Shown here: piece after piece, positions 1 to 6,412 of the stretch
Layout of the letters: each line of letters starts with the position of its first letter
How positions within the stretch are numbered: the first letter of the stretch is position 1
Assembly (NCBI GenBank): GCA_015489285.1
Contig: WGAA01000055.1
Span: 1 to 6,679, forward strand
Source of the DNA: Anaerolineae bacterium
Lineage (GTDB): Bacteria; Chloroflexota; Anaerolineae; JAADDB01
Reading direction: 5' to 3'
Length of the DNA: 6,679 nucleotides
The notes under the pieces: model-generated
Seen by the model: only the letters and a program-made list of their open reading frames with translations
Database searches by the model: none
What the model was told of the DNA's origin: nothing
Made by a program: the position numbers and the translations under genes

Positions 1-22
1 AATGCCGGCAGGCCGGGGCACT

Positions 23-59
23 CCAGACTTCGGAAGTCTCGCAGACTTCCGAAGTCTGG
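23..59. repeat. Perfect 17-bp inverted repeat with 3-nt loop
   Basis: The left arm CCAGACTTCGGAAGTCT (23-39) and right arm AGACTTCCGAAGTCTGG (43-59) are exact reverse complements around the loop CGC (40-42). Each arm is itself nearly palindromic (AGACTTC, one central base, GAAGTCT), so the 7-mer AGACTTC or its complement occurs four times in 33 bases. GGCCGGG occurs on both sides (11-17 and 59-65), the second copy sharing a base with the arm. No T-run follows on either strand, so a standard intrinsic terminator is unlikely. It resembles a dispersed extragenic palindrome (REP/MITE-like). The structure is seen directly; its class is inferred. Confidence 0.85.
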
Positions 60-66
60 GCCGGGA

Positions 67-94
67 GTGATACGTGATACGTGATGCGTAATTT
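67..94. repeat. Heptamer tandem repeat array 1 (GTGATAC type)
   Basis: Four consecutive 7-base units: GTGATAC at 67-73 and 74-80, GTGATGC at 81-87, and a decayed GTAATTT at 88-94. The 7-bp period is clear for the first three units. It lies in non-coding DNA just after the inverted repeat. It resembles the short tandemly repeated repetitive (STRR) heptamers described in some bacterial genomes, notably cyanobacteria. Function is unknown. Confidence 0.7.
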
Positions 95-143
95 GGGCGA
101 GTGGGGTGGCGCTGTAGGGCAACCTTGTGTCCACGCCTGTTGA

Positions 144-178
144 TTACTCGTTACTCGTCACTCGTTAGTCGTGACTCA
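144..178. repeat. Heptamer tandem repeat array 2 (TTACTCG type)
   Basis: Five consecutive 7-base units: TTACTCG at 144-150 and 151-157, TCACTCG at 158-164, TTAGTCG at 165-171 and TGACTCA at 172-178. Read on the minus strand the units are CGAGTAA/CGAGTGA, similar in composition to the plus-strand CGTGATA/CGTAATT phase of the array at 67-94. The two arrays may therefore be related families in opposite orientation. The array ends about 14 bp before the likely -35 element of the downstream gene. Confidence 0.7.
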
Positions 179-192
179 CCACTTACCCCCGC

Positions 193-220
193 TTGGCGAA
201 CGGTTTCGAACAGGTATAAT
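193..220 (+). promoter_or_regulatory. Sigma70-like promoter of the large GT-C/YYY gene
   Basis: A consensus -10 hexamer TATAAT lies at 215-220. A 4-of-6 match to the -35 consensus, TTGGCG, lies at 193-198, giving a 16-bp spacer. Transcription would start near 227, leaving a leader of about 42 nt before the ATG at 269. This is the only strong promoter-like sequence upstream of the gene. Confidence 0.65.
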
Positions 221-268
221 GGAACATAATGCAGCAGGCACAACCTGGCAGGGATCTGGATACAGGCA

Positions 269-3200
269 ATGGACCAACAATGGGTAGACCATCCGGAAGA
301 CAATTCGGTTCCCGTTGAAGGGAATGCGCCGCGAGTTTCCCCCGGATTCTCACGCCGGAAGGACACCTTGAGGAGGCTTTGGCGTGCCCACGGGCATCAC
401 CTTCTCCTCGCCCTCATCCTGGGTATTGCCCTTTACCTGCGCGCCTACCATGTCATGTGGGACGAGGGCCAGCTGGCCCACCCGGATGAGCTCTCCACCG
501 TCGCCTTCTACGCGCCGACCATTCATTGGCCCCAGCACGTGGGGGATATCCTCAAGCCGCACGCCTCCACCCTCAACCCCCTGTGGGACGTAAATGCCCA
601 CCGGCGGCGCTCCTACACCTACGGCCACTTCCCCCTCTACCTCCTCGTCCTCACGGCTCACGGCGTCAAGCACCTGGCCCCCGTCGCCGAGGCGTTGGGG
701 CTCCCGCCGGATACGGTCCACTACCTGCGCACGGCCACGAGCGCGCCCGGCTTTGCCTTCGTAGGCCGTCTCCTCATGGCCTTGAGTGACACCCTTACCG
801 TATTCCTCGTTTACCTCATCGCCCGTCGTCTCTACGGGAAGTGGTGGGGGCTGCTCGCCGCGGCTCTGACCACCTTCACCGTCACGCACATCCAGCTGGC
901 CCATTTCTTTGCCGTCGACCCCATGTCCACCACCTTCACCATGCTGGCGGTATACGGGGGCATGCGCATGGCCGAGGAGGGGCGCACGCGGGACGCAGTG
1001 ATAACCGGTGTCGGCATGGCGCTGGCCATCGGGAGCAAATTCAGCGCCCTGCCCATCCTCGCCGTCCCCCTCATTGCCCTCTTCCTGCGCGCGCCTCGGG
1101 CTTCACGGACCCGGGGGAACCGACCTTCTCCCCTCTCCCTCCTGCTCATCGCCTACGCGGTCGCCTTCCTCCTCTTTGCCCTCACCTCCCCCTACGTCAT
1201 CCTGGACTGGCCCAACTTCAAACAGGCCGTCCTCGTAGAGCAGGGAGCCATGGTCCGAGGGGACGCGGACTTCCCCTTCACACGCCAGTACCGGGGAACC
1301 AAACCCTACATCTATCACATCGAGCAATCGGTACGCTGGGGCATGGGATGGGCCCTGGGCCTCCTCGGGTGGCTGGGTCTAGGGTGGGCTATCATCCAGG
1401 GGGTGCGGCGGAAGCTCCGTCCCGGGGAGTGGATGCTCCTGGCCTGGGTCATCCTCTACTTCGGGCCGACCGGCCTGTTCCTGGCCAAGTTCATGCGCTA
1501 CACGTTGCCCATCGTCCCCGCGCTCATCATCTTCGGGGTAGGGATGCTCCGGGCTCTGGCCCATGCGCCCCATCTCTCCCCTCCCCTAAGGCGCTGGCTC
1601 CCCCAAGCCCTGGCTGCCGTCGTCCTGGCCCATGCCATCTTCTGGTCCCTGGCCTTTGTCCACGGCGTCTACGGGAAAACCCACCCGTGGATCACCGCAT
1701 CCCGGTGGATATACACCCACATCCCCGACGGGGCGGGCCTTGCCGTGGAGCATTGGGACCGACAACTGCCCCTTCCCCTCCCGGAACCCAACGCGAACCC
1801 GGGCCGATATCGCTACATCACCATGCCCATGTACGACGAGGACACGCCCGAGAAATTCGAGACCATAAAGAACAACCTGCGCCAGGCGGACTACTACATC
1901 TTTGCCACGGCCCGGCTGTACAAATCCATCCCCCGCCTTCCCCAACGCTATCCCATGACAACCCGCTTCTACCGCCTCTTCTTCGCCGAGAAATTGGGAT
2001 TCGTGCGGGTCCTCGACGTCCACAATTACCCCGAGCTCGGCCCCTTCGTCTTTCCCGACGATGCCGCCGACGAAAGCTTTTGGGTGTACGACCACCCCCG
2101 GGTGCTCATCTACAAGAAGGTGCGGGACCTGAGCGACGAGGAGTGGGACCGCCTCCTGGGAGGAACTTGGGAGGGGGCCAAACACTGGGACGTGGGAGGG
2201 CCGACCCTGCTCCAGCGCATTTTCAAACTCCTCCCCTTCAAAACCCAACCCTCCCAGGCCCCGGCGCCTGAGGGCGAAGAACACAAAGGACCGTCCCTTC
2301 TCCTGGGAACGGATTTCGACGACCTGCCGGTCGTGCGATGGTGGCGGTGGAACCGATGGGCGAGTGAACACGCGCTGCCAGCCATCCTCCTCTGGTGGAT
2401 GGTGGTGACCCTCATCGGCCTTGTTGCCTGGCCCATGACCTTCCTCGCCTTCCCGCACCTGCGGGACCGGGGATACGGGTTCACCCGTGGTATCGGCCTG
2501 CTGACGGTCGCCTACATCGCCTGGATCGTCCCCTCCTTGCGGCTGGCCATCAACGACCTCCCCCTGATCTTGCTCGTCCTCGTGCTGGTGGCCGGGTTCA
2601 ACCTCTGGCTGACCCACCGTCACCGGAGGCGCCTGATCGCGTTCTGGCAAGAGCAGAAGGATCTCATCCTCCTTTACGAGGGGCTTTTCACCCTCGCCTA
2701 CCTCTTCTTCGTCTTCATCCGCATGTTGAACCCCGACCTGTGGCAGCCGTGGAACGGGGGGGAGAAGTTCATGGAGATCGCGTACCTGAACGCGACCGTC
2801 CGCACCCCTTATTTTCCCCCTTACGACCCGTACTTTGCCGGCGGCACGATCAATTACTACTACTGGGGCTACCAGATCGTCAACGTTCTCATCAAACTCA
2901 CGGGCATTACCCCCACCGTGGCCTTCAACCTGGCCGTGCCCACCCTGTTCGCCCTGACGGTGGTGGCTGCAGCCGGCCTGGGATACGACATGGTCGCCTG
3001 GGCCGGGAAGAGACGGGCCTTCCAGGCCGGTCTCCTGGCCGCGGCTTTTGTCGCCCTTCTGGGCAACCTGGACGGCCTAGGGGTCATCCTGCGCAACCTC
3101 GCGCAGGTCAGTCAATCCCCCTTCCACAGCCATTTCCCCTGGCTGGAAACCTGGGTCAACGCGCTCATCGGGTGGAGCAAAGTGCTGGCCCATGAGGCCT

Positions 3201-4831
3201 CCCTCCCCAAGTACGACTACTGGGCTCCGAGCCGGGTCATCCCCTACACTATCAACGAATTCCCTTACTGGTCCTTCCTCTTCGCGGACCTGCACCCGCA
3301 CATGATGGGCATTCCCTTCACCATCATCGTCCTGGGCATGGCGTTCAACATCATCGCGGGCGCACGGCGTTTCTGGTTCAGCGAGGGGCTGGGGGCGGGA
3401 TTACTCCAATACCTCGTCCTGCCCCTGGGATTGGGCGCGCTGGCGGTCATCAACACGTGGGATCTGCCCACCTATTTGGGGATTCTGGCCCTGGCCTTCT
3501 TCCTGCGGCAGTGGCGGGCCCGCCCGCGGATCAACTGGCTCCTGTGGGGATTCCAAACGGCCTCGGTGGCCCTGCTGGCCTATCTCCTCTTCCGGCCCTT
3601 CTTTGCCCACTACGCGCCCACTGCGGCCTCGGGAGTCGGGTGGGCGCCGCAGAAAACGCCCCTGGGCAAGTGGCTCAACATTTGGGGGTTCTGGTATTTC
3701 CTGGCCGTCACCTTCCTCGCGGTCGAACTCACCCGGCGGGATCGCCTTCCCGTGGCCCGCTGGCTCCGGGCCCTCATCGTCCACTACGAACGTCTGCCCC
3801 GCTTCCTCCGGTTGAAGGCACGGCTGACCGACCCGGAGCGCATCCTGCCCTCCATGCGCCATCACATCTCCAGGCTGGCCTGCTGGGTCGGACTGGGCGT
3901 TCTCCTCCTCACGCCCCTCTTGTGGGTGCTGGGATATCGGGTGCCCGCGGTCCTGCTTCCTCCGCTCTACATCGCGGCCGTCCTCACCCTGCGATTGGAC
4001 GTGCCCGTGGGCATCGTCTTCGCCACCCTCCTCACCTTCACGGCCTTTCTGGTCCTCCTGGGGGTGGAGTTCGTCTACTTGAAGGATCACCTCCAGGGCG
4101 GGGACTTCAAGCGCATGAACACCCTGTTCAAGTTCTACATCCAGGCCTGGGTCATGTTAGGGCTGGCCGGGGCCGTGGGGCTGATGCGCGCCAGAGAACG
4201 GTTGCCCCGGTGGAAACGGGAGCTCCGCCTCGCCTGGCAGGCCGTGTTCACCGTCCTGCTCCTCGCGTCCCTCACCTTCCTCGTCGTGGGGACCGTCGCC
4301 CGGGTGAAGGACCGCTTCCCCGAGGGGTTGAGTGAACGTCCTCCCTTTGGGACGTTGGACGGCATGGCCTTCATGAAGTACGGGGTTTACACCTGGCCCG
4401 ACCCCCAGCACAAAATCGTCCTCAAGTGGGATTACGAGGCCATCCGCTGGCTGCTGGATAACGAGCCCCGGGTCGTGCCCATCGCGGAAGCCCGGTTGGA
4501 CTACTACCGGGAGGGGGGAACCCGCGTGGCCTCCTTTACCGGACTCCCCACATTCATGGGACTGCACCAGATGGGGGAACAGCGATACGGGTGGCAGACG
4601 GGGCCACGGCAGCAGCTCGCCCTGGAATTCTGGAAGACGCCGGACGTGGGCCGCACCCTGGAGATCATCCGGCAGGTGGACATTCACTACATCTACGTGG
4701 GTCAGCTGGAGCGACAGCAATACGACCCTCGCGTTCTGGACAAATTCGAACGGATGGTGCAGCAGGGCTACCTCACCGTCGTCTTCCAGAACGAAGGCGT
4801 CACCATCTACCGGGTCCACCTGGAGGGGTGA
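269..4831 (+). CDS. GT39/PMT-like glycosyltransferase fused to a DUF2298 (Chlor_Arch_YYY) membrane module
   Basis: This 1520-residue polytopic membrane protein has two modules. Residues about 40-465 are hydrophobic with roughly ten membrane segments. The first outer loop has D65-E66 and H71-P72-D73-E74, typical of GT-C/PMT-like transferases that use polyprenyl-phosphate sugars. Residues about 465-665 form a soluble, presumably extracytoplasmic domain (RWIYTHIP near 479; YDHPRV at 607-612). Residues about 705-1520 are a full DUF2298/YYY region: GGE 830-832, PPYDP ending at 854, NYYYWG 862-867, DLHPH 1007-1011, NTWDLP 1062-1067, RMNTLFKFY 1282-1290, TGLPT 1424-1428 and YVGQLER 1476-1482. No TPR repeats follow. 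The YYY family has no established function; GT-C-like activity is inferred. The ATG at 269 has only a weak ribosome site (CAGG, 263-266). A TTG at 368 behind GGAAGGA (357-363) is an alternative start that removes 33 hydrophilic residues. Confidence 0.88.
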   Translation: MDQQWVDHPEDNSVPVEGNAPRVSPGFSRRKDTLRRLWRAHGHHLLLALILGIALYLRAYHVMWDEGQLAHPDELSTVAFYAPTIHWPQHVGDILKPHASTLNPLWDVNAHRRRSYTYGHFPLYLLVLTAHGVKHLAPVAEALGLPPDTVHYLRTATSAPGFAFVGRLLMALSDTLTVFLVYLIARRLYGKWWGLLAAALTTFTVTHIQLAHFFAVDPMSTTFTMLAVYGGMRMAEEGRTRDAVITGVGMALAIGSKFSALPILAVPLIALFLRAPRASRTRGNRPSPLSLLLIAYAVAFLLFALTSPYVILDWPNFKQAVLVEQGAMVRGDADFPFTRQYRGTKPYIYHIEQSVRWGMGWALGLLGWLGLGWAIIQGVRRKLRPGEWMLLAWVILYFGPTGLFLAKFMRYTLPIVPALIIFGVGMLRALAHAPHLSPPLRRWLPQALAAVVLAHAIFWSLAFVHGVYGKTHPWITASRWIYTHIPDGAGLAVEHWDRQLPLPLPEPNANPGRYRYITMPMYDEDTPEKFETIKNNLRQADYYIFATARLYKSIPRLPQRYPMTTRFYRLFFAEKLGFVRVLDVHNYPELGPFVFPDDAADESFWVYDHPRVLIYKKVRDLSDEEWDRLLGGTWEGAKHWDVGGPTLLQRIFKLLPFKTQPSQAPAPEGEEHKGPSLLLGTDFDDLPVVRWWRWNRWASEHALPAILLWWMVVTLIGLVAWPMTFLAFPHLRDRGYGFTRGIGLLTVAYIAWIVPSLRLAINDLPLILLVLVLVAGFNLWLTHRHRRRLIAFWQEQKDLILLYEGLFTLAYLFFVFIRMLNPDLWQPWNGGEKFMEIAYLNATVRTPYFPPYDPYFAGGTINYYYWGYQIVNVLIKLTGITPTVAFNLAVPTLFALTVVAAAGLGYDMVAWAGKRRAFQAGLLAAAFVALLGNLDGLGVILRNLAQVSQSPFHSHFPWLETWVNALIGWSKVLAHEASLPKYDYWAPSRVIPYTINEFPYWSFLFADLHPHMMGIPFTIIVLGMAFNIIAGARRFWFSEGLGAGLLQYLVLPLGLGALAVINTWDLPTYLGILALAFFLRQWRARPRINWLLWGFQTASVALLAYLLFRPFFAHYAPTAASGVGWAPQKTPLGKWLNIWGFWYFLAVTFLAVELTRRDRLPVARWLRALIVHYERLPRFLRLKARLTDPERILPSMRHHISRLACWVGLGVLLLTPLLWVLGYRVPAVLLPPLYIAAVLTLRLDVPVGIVFATLLTFTAFLVLLGVEFVYLKDHLQGGDFKRMNTLFKFYIQAWVMLGLAGAVGLMRARERLPRWKRELRLAWQAVFTVLLLASLTFLVVGTVARVKDRFPEGLSERPPFGTLDGMAFMKYGVYTWPDPQHKIVLKWDYEAIRWLLDNEPRVVPIAEARLDYYREGGTRVASFTGLPTFMGLHQMGEQRYGWQTGPRQQLALEFWKTPDVGRTLEIIRQVDIHYIYVGQLERQQYDPRVLDKFERMVQQGYLTVVFQNEGVTIYRVHLEG

Positions 4832-4859
4832 AGAAGGGGAACGGGGCTATTCCCCCACC
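4827..4859. terminator. Possible hairpin between convergent genes
   Basis: GGGGAA (4836-4841) pairs with TTCCCC (4850-4855) across an 8-nt loop. GGTG (4827-4830) can pair with CACC (4856-4859) beyond a one-sided 5-nt bulge. The structure spans the stop codons of both convergent genes, which are only 15 bp apart. No T-run follows on either strand, so it is at best a weak bidirectional stop or a pause or mRNA-end structure. Confidence 0.3.
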
Positions 4860-5539
4860 TCTGTGAGGGGAATCCAGCCCCGCTTGAGGGCCAGGACCGC
4901 GGCCTGTGTGCGGTCGTTCACCGCGAGCTTGCGCAATATCGAGCTCATGTGATTTTTGACCGTCTGGCGACTGATGCCCAGCTCCCGGGCGATTTCCTTA
5001 TTGCTGTACCCTTTGGTGATCAGCTTCAAGATCTCCATCTCCCGAGATGTGAGGGGCGAGAAGACCACATCCGCGTCCTCGAAGACGGCCATTTCCTCGA
5101 ACTTCCGCAGGAGCCAGGAAGCCACCTGGGGTTTGCTCATGACCATATCCCCGACCACGTAGTTCCCCTTGGCCACCTGGCGAATGGCCGGGATGAGCTC
5201 GGAGGATTGGACATCCTTGGGATAATAGGCCATGGCGCCGGCCCGCAGGGCGTGGAACAGCTGCTCGTCGTCGTGATACGCGGTGATGACGATGACGCCC
5301 ACGCTGTCCATCCGACTGGTGATCTCACGGGTGGCCTGAAGTCCGTTCATCTCCGGCAAGTTCACATCCATGATCACCACATCGGGGCGGACGCGCTCTA
5401 CCAGCTCCACGGCCTCCTTTCCTGTGTGGGCTTCGGCCACGACCTCGATATCGTCCTCCAGCTCGAGGACGCGCTTGAGCCCGGCGCCGAAAAGGGGATG
5501 ATCTTCGACGATGAGTACGCGTATTTTCGGCGACTTCAT
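4847..5539 (-). CDS. NarL/DegU-family response regulator (REC + LuxR-type HTH)
   Basis: A cytoplasmic DNA-binding response regulator of 230 residues, a normal length for the family. The receiver domain (about 5-125) has the acidic pair E12-D13, phosphoacceptor D58 (MDVNLPEMNG), T86 and K108 (AYYPKD), so the phosphorylation site looks complete. After a linker, the LuxR-type helix-turn-helix spans about 160-224, with LTSREMEIL, GYSNKEIA and the recognition-helix region SRQTVKNHMSSI. The ATG at 5539 is chosen because GGAGGAGG (minus strand, 5553-5546) sits 6 nt upstream. A longer frame from 5596 adds 19 basic residues lacking receiver homology and overlaps the kinase gene. It lies 16 bp downstream of that gene, with its ribosome site just after the kinase stop, so translational coupling is likely. 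Its target genes cannot be told from the window. Confidence 0.93.
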   Translation of the reverse strand: MKSPKIRVLIVEDHPLFGAGLKRVLELEDDIEVVAEAHTGKEAVELVERVRPDVVIMDVNLPEMNGLQATREITSRMDSVGVIVITAYHDDEQLFHALRAGAMAYYPKDVQSSELIPAIRQVAKGNYVVGDMVMSKPQVASWLLRKFEEMAVFEDADVVFSPLTSREMEILKLITKGYSNKEIARELGISRQTVKNHMSSILRKLAVNDRTQAAVLALKRGWIPLTEVGE

Positions 5540-5555
5540 GGAAAACCTCCTCCAC
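5540..5555 (-). promoter_or_regulatory. Strong ribosome binding site deciding the regulator start
   Basis: The whole kinase-regulator spacer is 16 nt and contains GGAGGAGG (minus strand, 5553-5546) with a 6-nt gap to the ATG at 5539-5537. This fixes the start of the response regulator and suggests that ribosomes ending the kinase re-initiate here. Confidence 0.8.
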
Positions 5556-6257
5556 TTACACCTCTGACGTAGGGGCCTCTTCTCGGTGGGGGACACGCAA
5601 TCGCACCAGAGTGCCCCGAGGGGAACGGGTCAGGACCACCAGCTCTCCCCCCACACTCCGGGCGAGATCGTGCATAATGGGCAGACCGAAGGTCTGCTTC
5701 GCTTGCAACGACGAGTAGATCTTCACCAGTTGCTCCTCGCTCACCCCTTCCCCATCATCTTCCACTTCCAACCGCCACTCATGGGGGTCCTCAGAAACCC
5801 GAATGACCACGTGCTGGGCATTCGCGTGTTGTGCCACGTTCCGCAACGCCTCCTGGGTCACCCGGTAGAAGACGTTAGCCAGCCGGGGCGGCAAACTCCG
5901 TTCGACGGAGGGGTCCACTTCGACCTGCACGTCCAGGTGATACTGTTGTTCATATCGCTGAGCGATCTCCCGCAGCCAGGGAATAAGCCCCAGCTCCCGG
6001 AAGGTCATAGAAGGATACAACTCTTCCACGATCTCCTGCAATTCGGCCAATCCCACTTCCAGCTCGGAGAGCATACTCTCCAGCACGGGGCGGATGTTCT
6101 CCACGTTGGTGTCCAGGATGTACAGGAGGGTGCGGAGTTCGATGGCCAAATTCGCCAGCACCTGCCCCGGGCCTTGCTTCAGACGGTCGACAATGCGTTC
6201 TCGCTCGCTCTCTTTCAACGGTGTGCTCCACAGAGAAATCTCATGAGGTGGCCGCAT
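5556..6257 (-). CDS. DegS-like sensor kinase lacking the phosphoacceptor His (putative pseudokinase)
   Basis: A 233-residue soluble protein with no membrane segment and no recognisable sensor domain. Residues about 16-105 align with the HisKA_3 dimerisation helices of DegS/NarX kinases: RERIVDRLKQGPGQVLANL, then ELYPSMTFRELGLIPWL, matching DegS-type RIIYDLRP...LGLIPTL. The usual HDGPxQ reads KQGPGQ, with K27 (6179-6177, AAG) in place of His and Q28 (CAA) in place of Asp; Q32 is kept. The HATPase_c domain (about 123-223) is well preserved: N-box E136/N140/H144 with HANA, D167-D-G-E-G171, FGL 190-192 and G215-T216. The start at 6257 has GAGGG about 9 nt upstream, and an in-frame TGA (6263-6261) two codons before it rules out a longer N-terminus. 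It probably binds ATP but should not autophosphorylate by the usual route. It sits upstream of its regulator in one operon. Confidence 0.87.
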   Translation of the reverse strand: MRPPHEISLWSTPLKESERERIVDRLKQGPGQVLANLAIELRTLLYILDTNVENIRPVLESMLSELEVGLAELQEIVEELYPSMTFRELGLIPWLREIAQRYEQQYHLDVQVEVDPSVERSLPPRLANVFYRVTQEALRNVAQHANAQHVVIRVSEDPHEWRLEVEDDGEGVSEEQLVKIYSSLQAKQTFGLPIMHDLARSVGGELVVLTRSPRGTLVRLRVPHREEAPTSEV

Positions 6258-6334
6258 CTTTCACTACCCTCGACGTTTACCGAGATACACGGCCTGACCG
6301 GGCATCGATGACCGACGGATATCAACCTGCTCTT

Positions 6335-6343
6335 ACTATACCA
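6335..6343 (-). promoter_or_regulatory. Extended -10 promoter of the kinase-regulator operon
   Basis: On the minus strand TGG-TATAGT (6343-6335) fits the extended -10 pattern TGnTATAAT with one mismatch. No good -35 hexamer lies 16-18 bp upstream, as is common for extended -10 promoters. Transcription would start near 6328, giving a leader of about 70 nt before the ATG at 6257. Confidence 0.5.
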
Positions 6344-6355
6344 AGAAATCGACAA

Positions 6356-6379
6356 AAATTCTCTAGGAATTTAGTCCTA
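6356..6379. promoter_or_regulatory. Overlapping inverted repeats upstream of the operon promoter
   Basis: AAATTC (6356-6361) and GAATTT (6367-6372) are inverted around TCTAG. TAGGA (6364-6368) and TCCTA (6375-6379) form a second inverted repeat that overlaps the first. Both lie in an AT-rich patch 13 or more bp upstream of the extended -10, where a regulator such as the neighbouring LuxR-type protein could bind. The symmetry is seen; the operator role is inferred. Confidence 0.3.
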
Positions 6380-6412
6380 TACGCGAGTCGATATTCTCGG
6401 CTACACGCAAAA

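Noticed and set aside
23..59. Intrinsic terminator of a gene to the left
   Set aside because: The stem is strong, but GC-rich sequence rather than a T-run follows on both sides, and no coding end is visible before it.
67..178. CRISPR array
   Set aside because: The repeats are contiguous 7-bp units without spacers, and no cas genes are present.
151..366. Small minus-strand open frame over the promoter and start of the large gene
   Set aside because: It overlaps the repeats, promoter and coding start, has no domain and no evident ribosome site.
841..2271. Long plus-strand open frame (476 codons) inside the large gene
   Set aside because: It is rich in Pro, Arg, Gly and His without any domain, as expected from an off-frame reading of GC-rich DNA. 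The overlapping GT39-like frame has clear family motifs.
1586..2650. Long minus-strand open frame (354 codons) opposite the large gene
   Set aside because: Low-complexity Gly/Glu/Val/Pro composition, no recognisable domain, and a fully conserved gene on the other strand.
3401..4335. Open frames on both strands over the YYY module (3401-4090 minus, 3457-4335 plus)
   Set aside because: Both are shadows of the YYY-module frame, which carries NTWDLP, RMNTLFKFY and other family motifs here.
4949..6311. Plus-strand open frames opposite the two-component genes (4949-5572 and 5586-6311)
   Set aside because: They are antisense to the response regulator and kinase, whose domains and ribosome sites are clear. 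The His-, Leu- and Gln-rich products match no family.
6380..6412. Terminator after the GT2 gene
   Set aside because: Only 4-bp arms (CGAG/CTCG) can pair and no T-run follows, so read-through into the kinase operon is possible.
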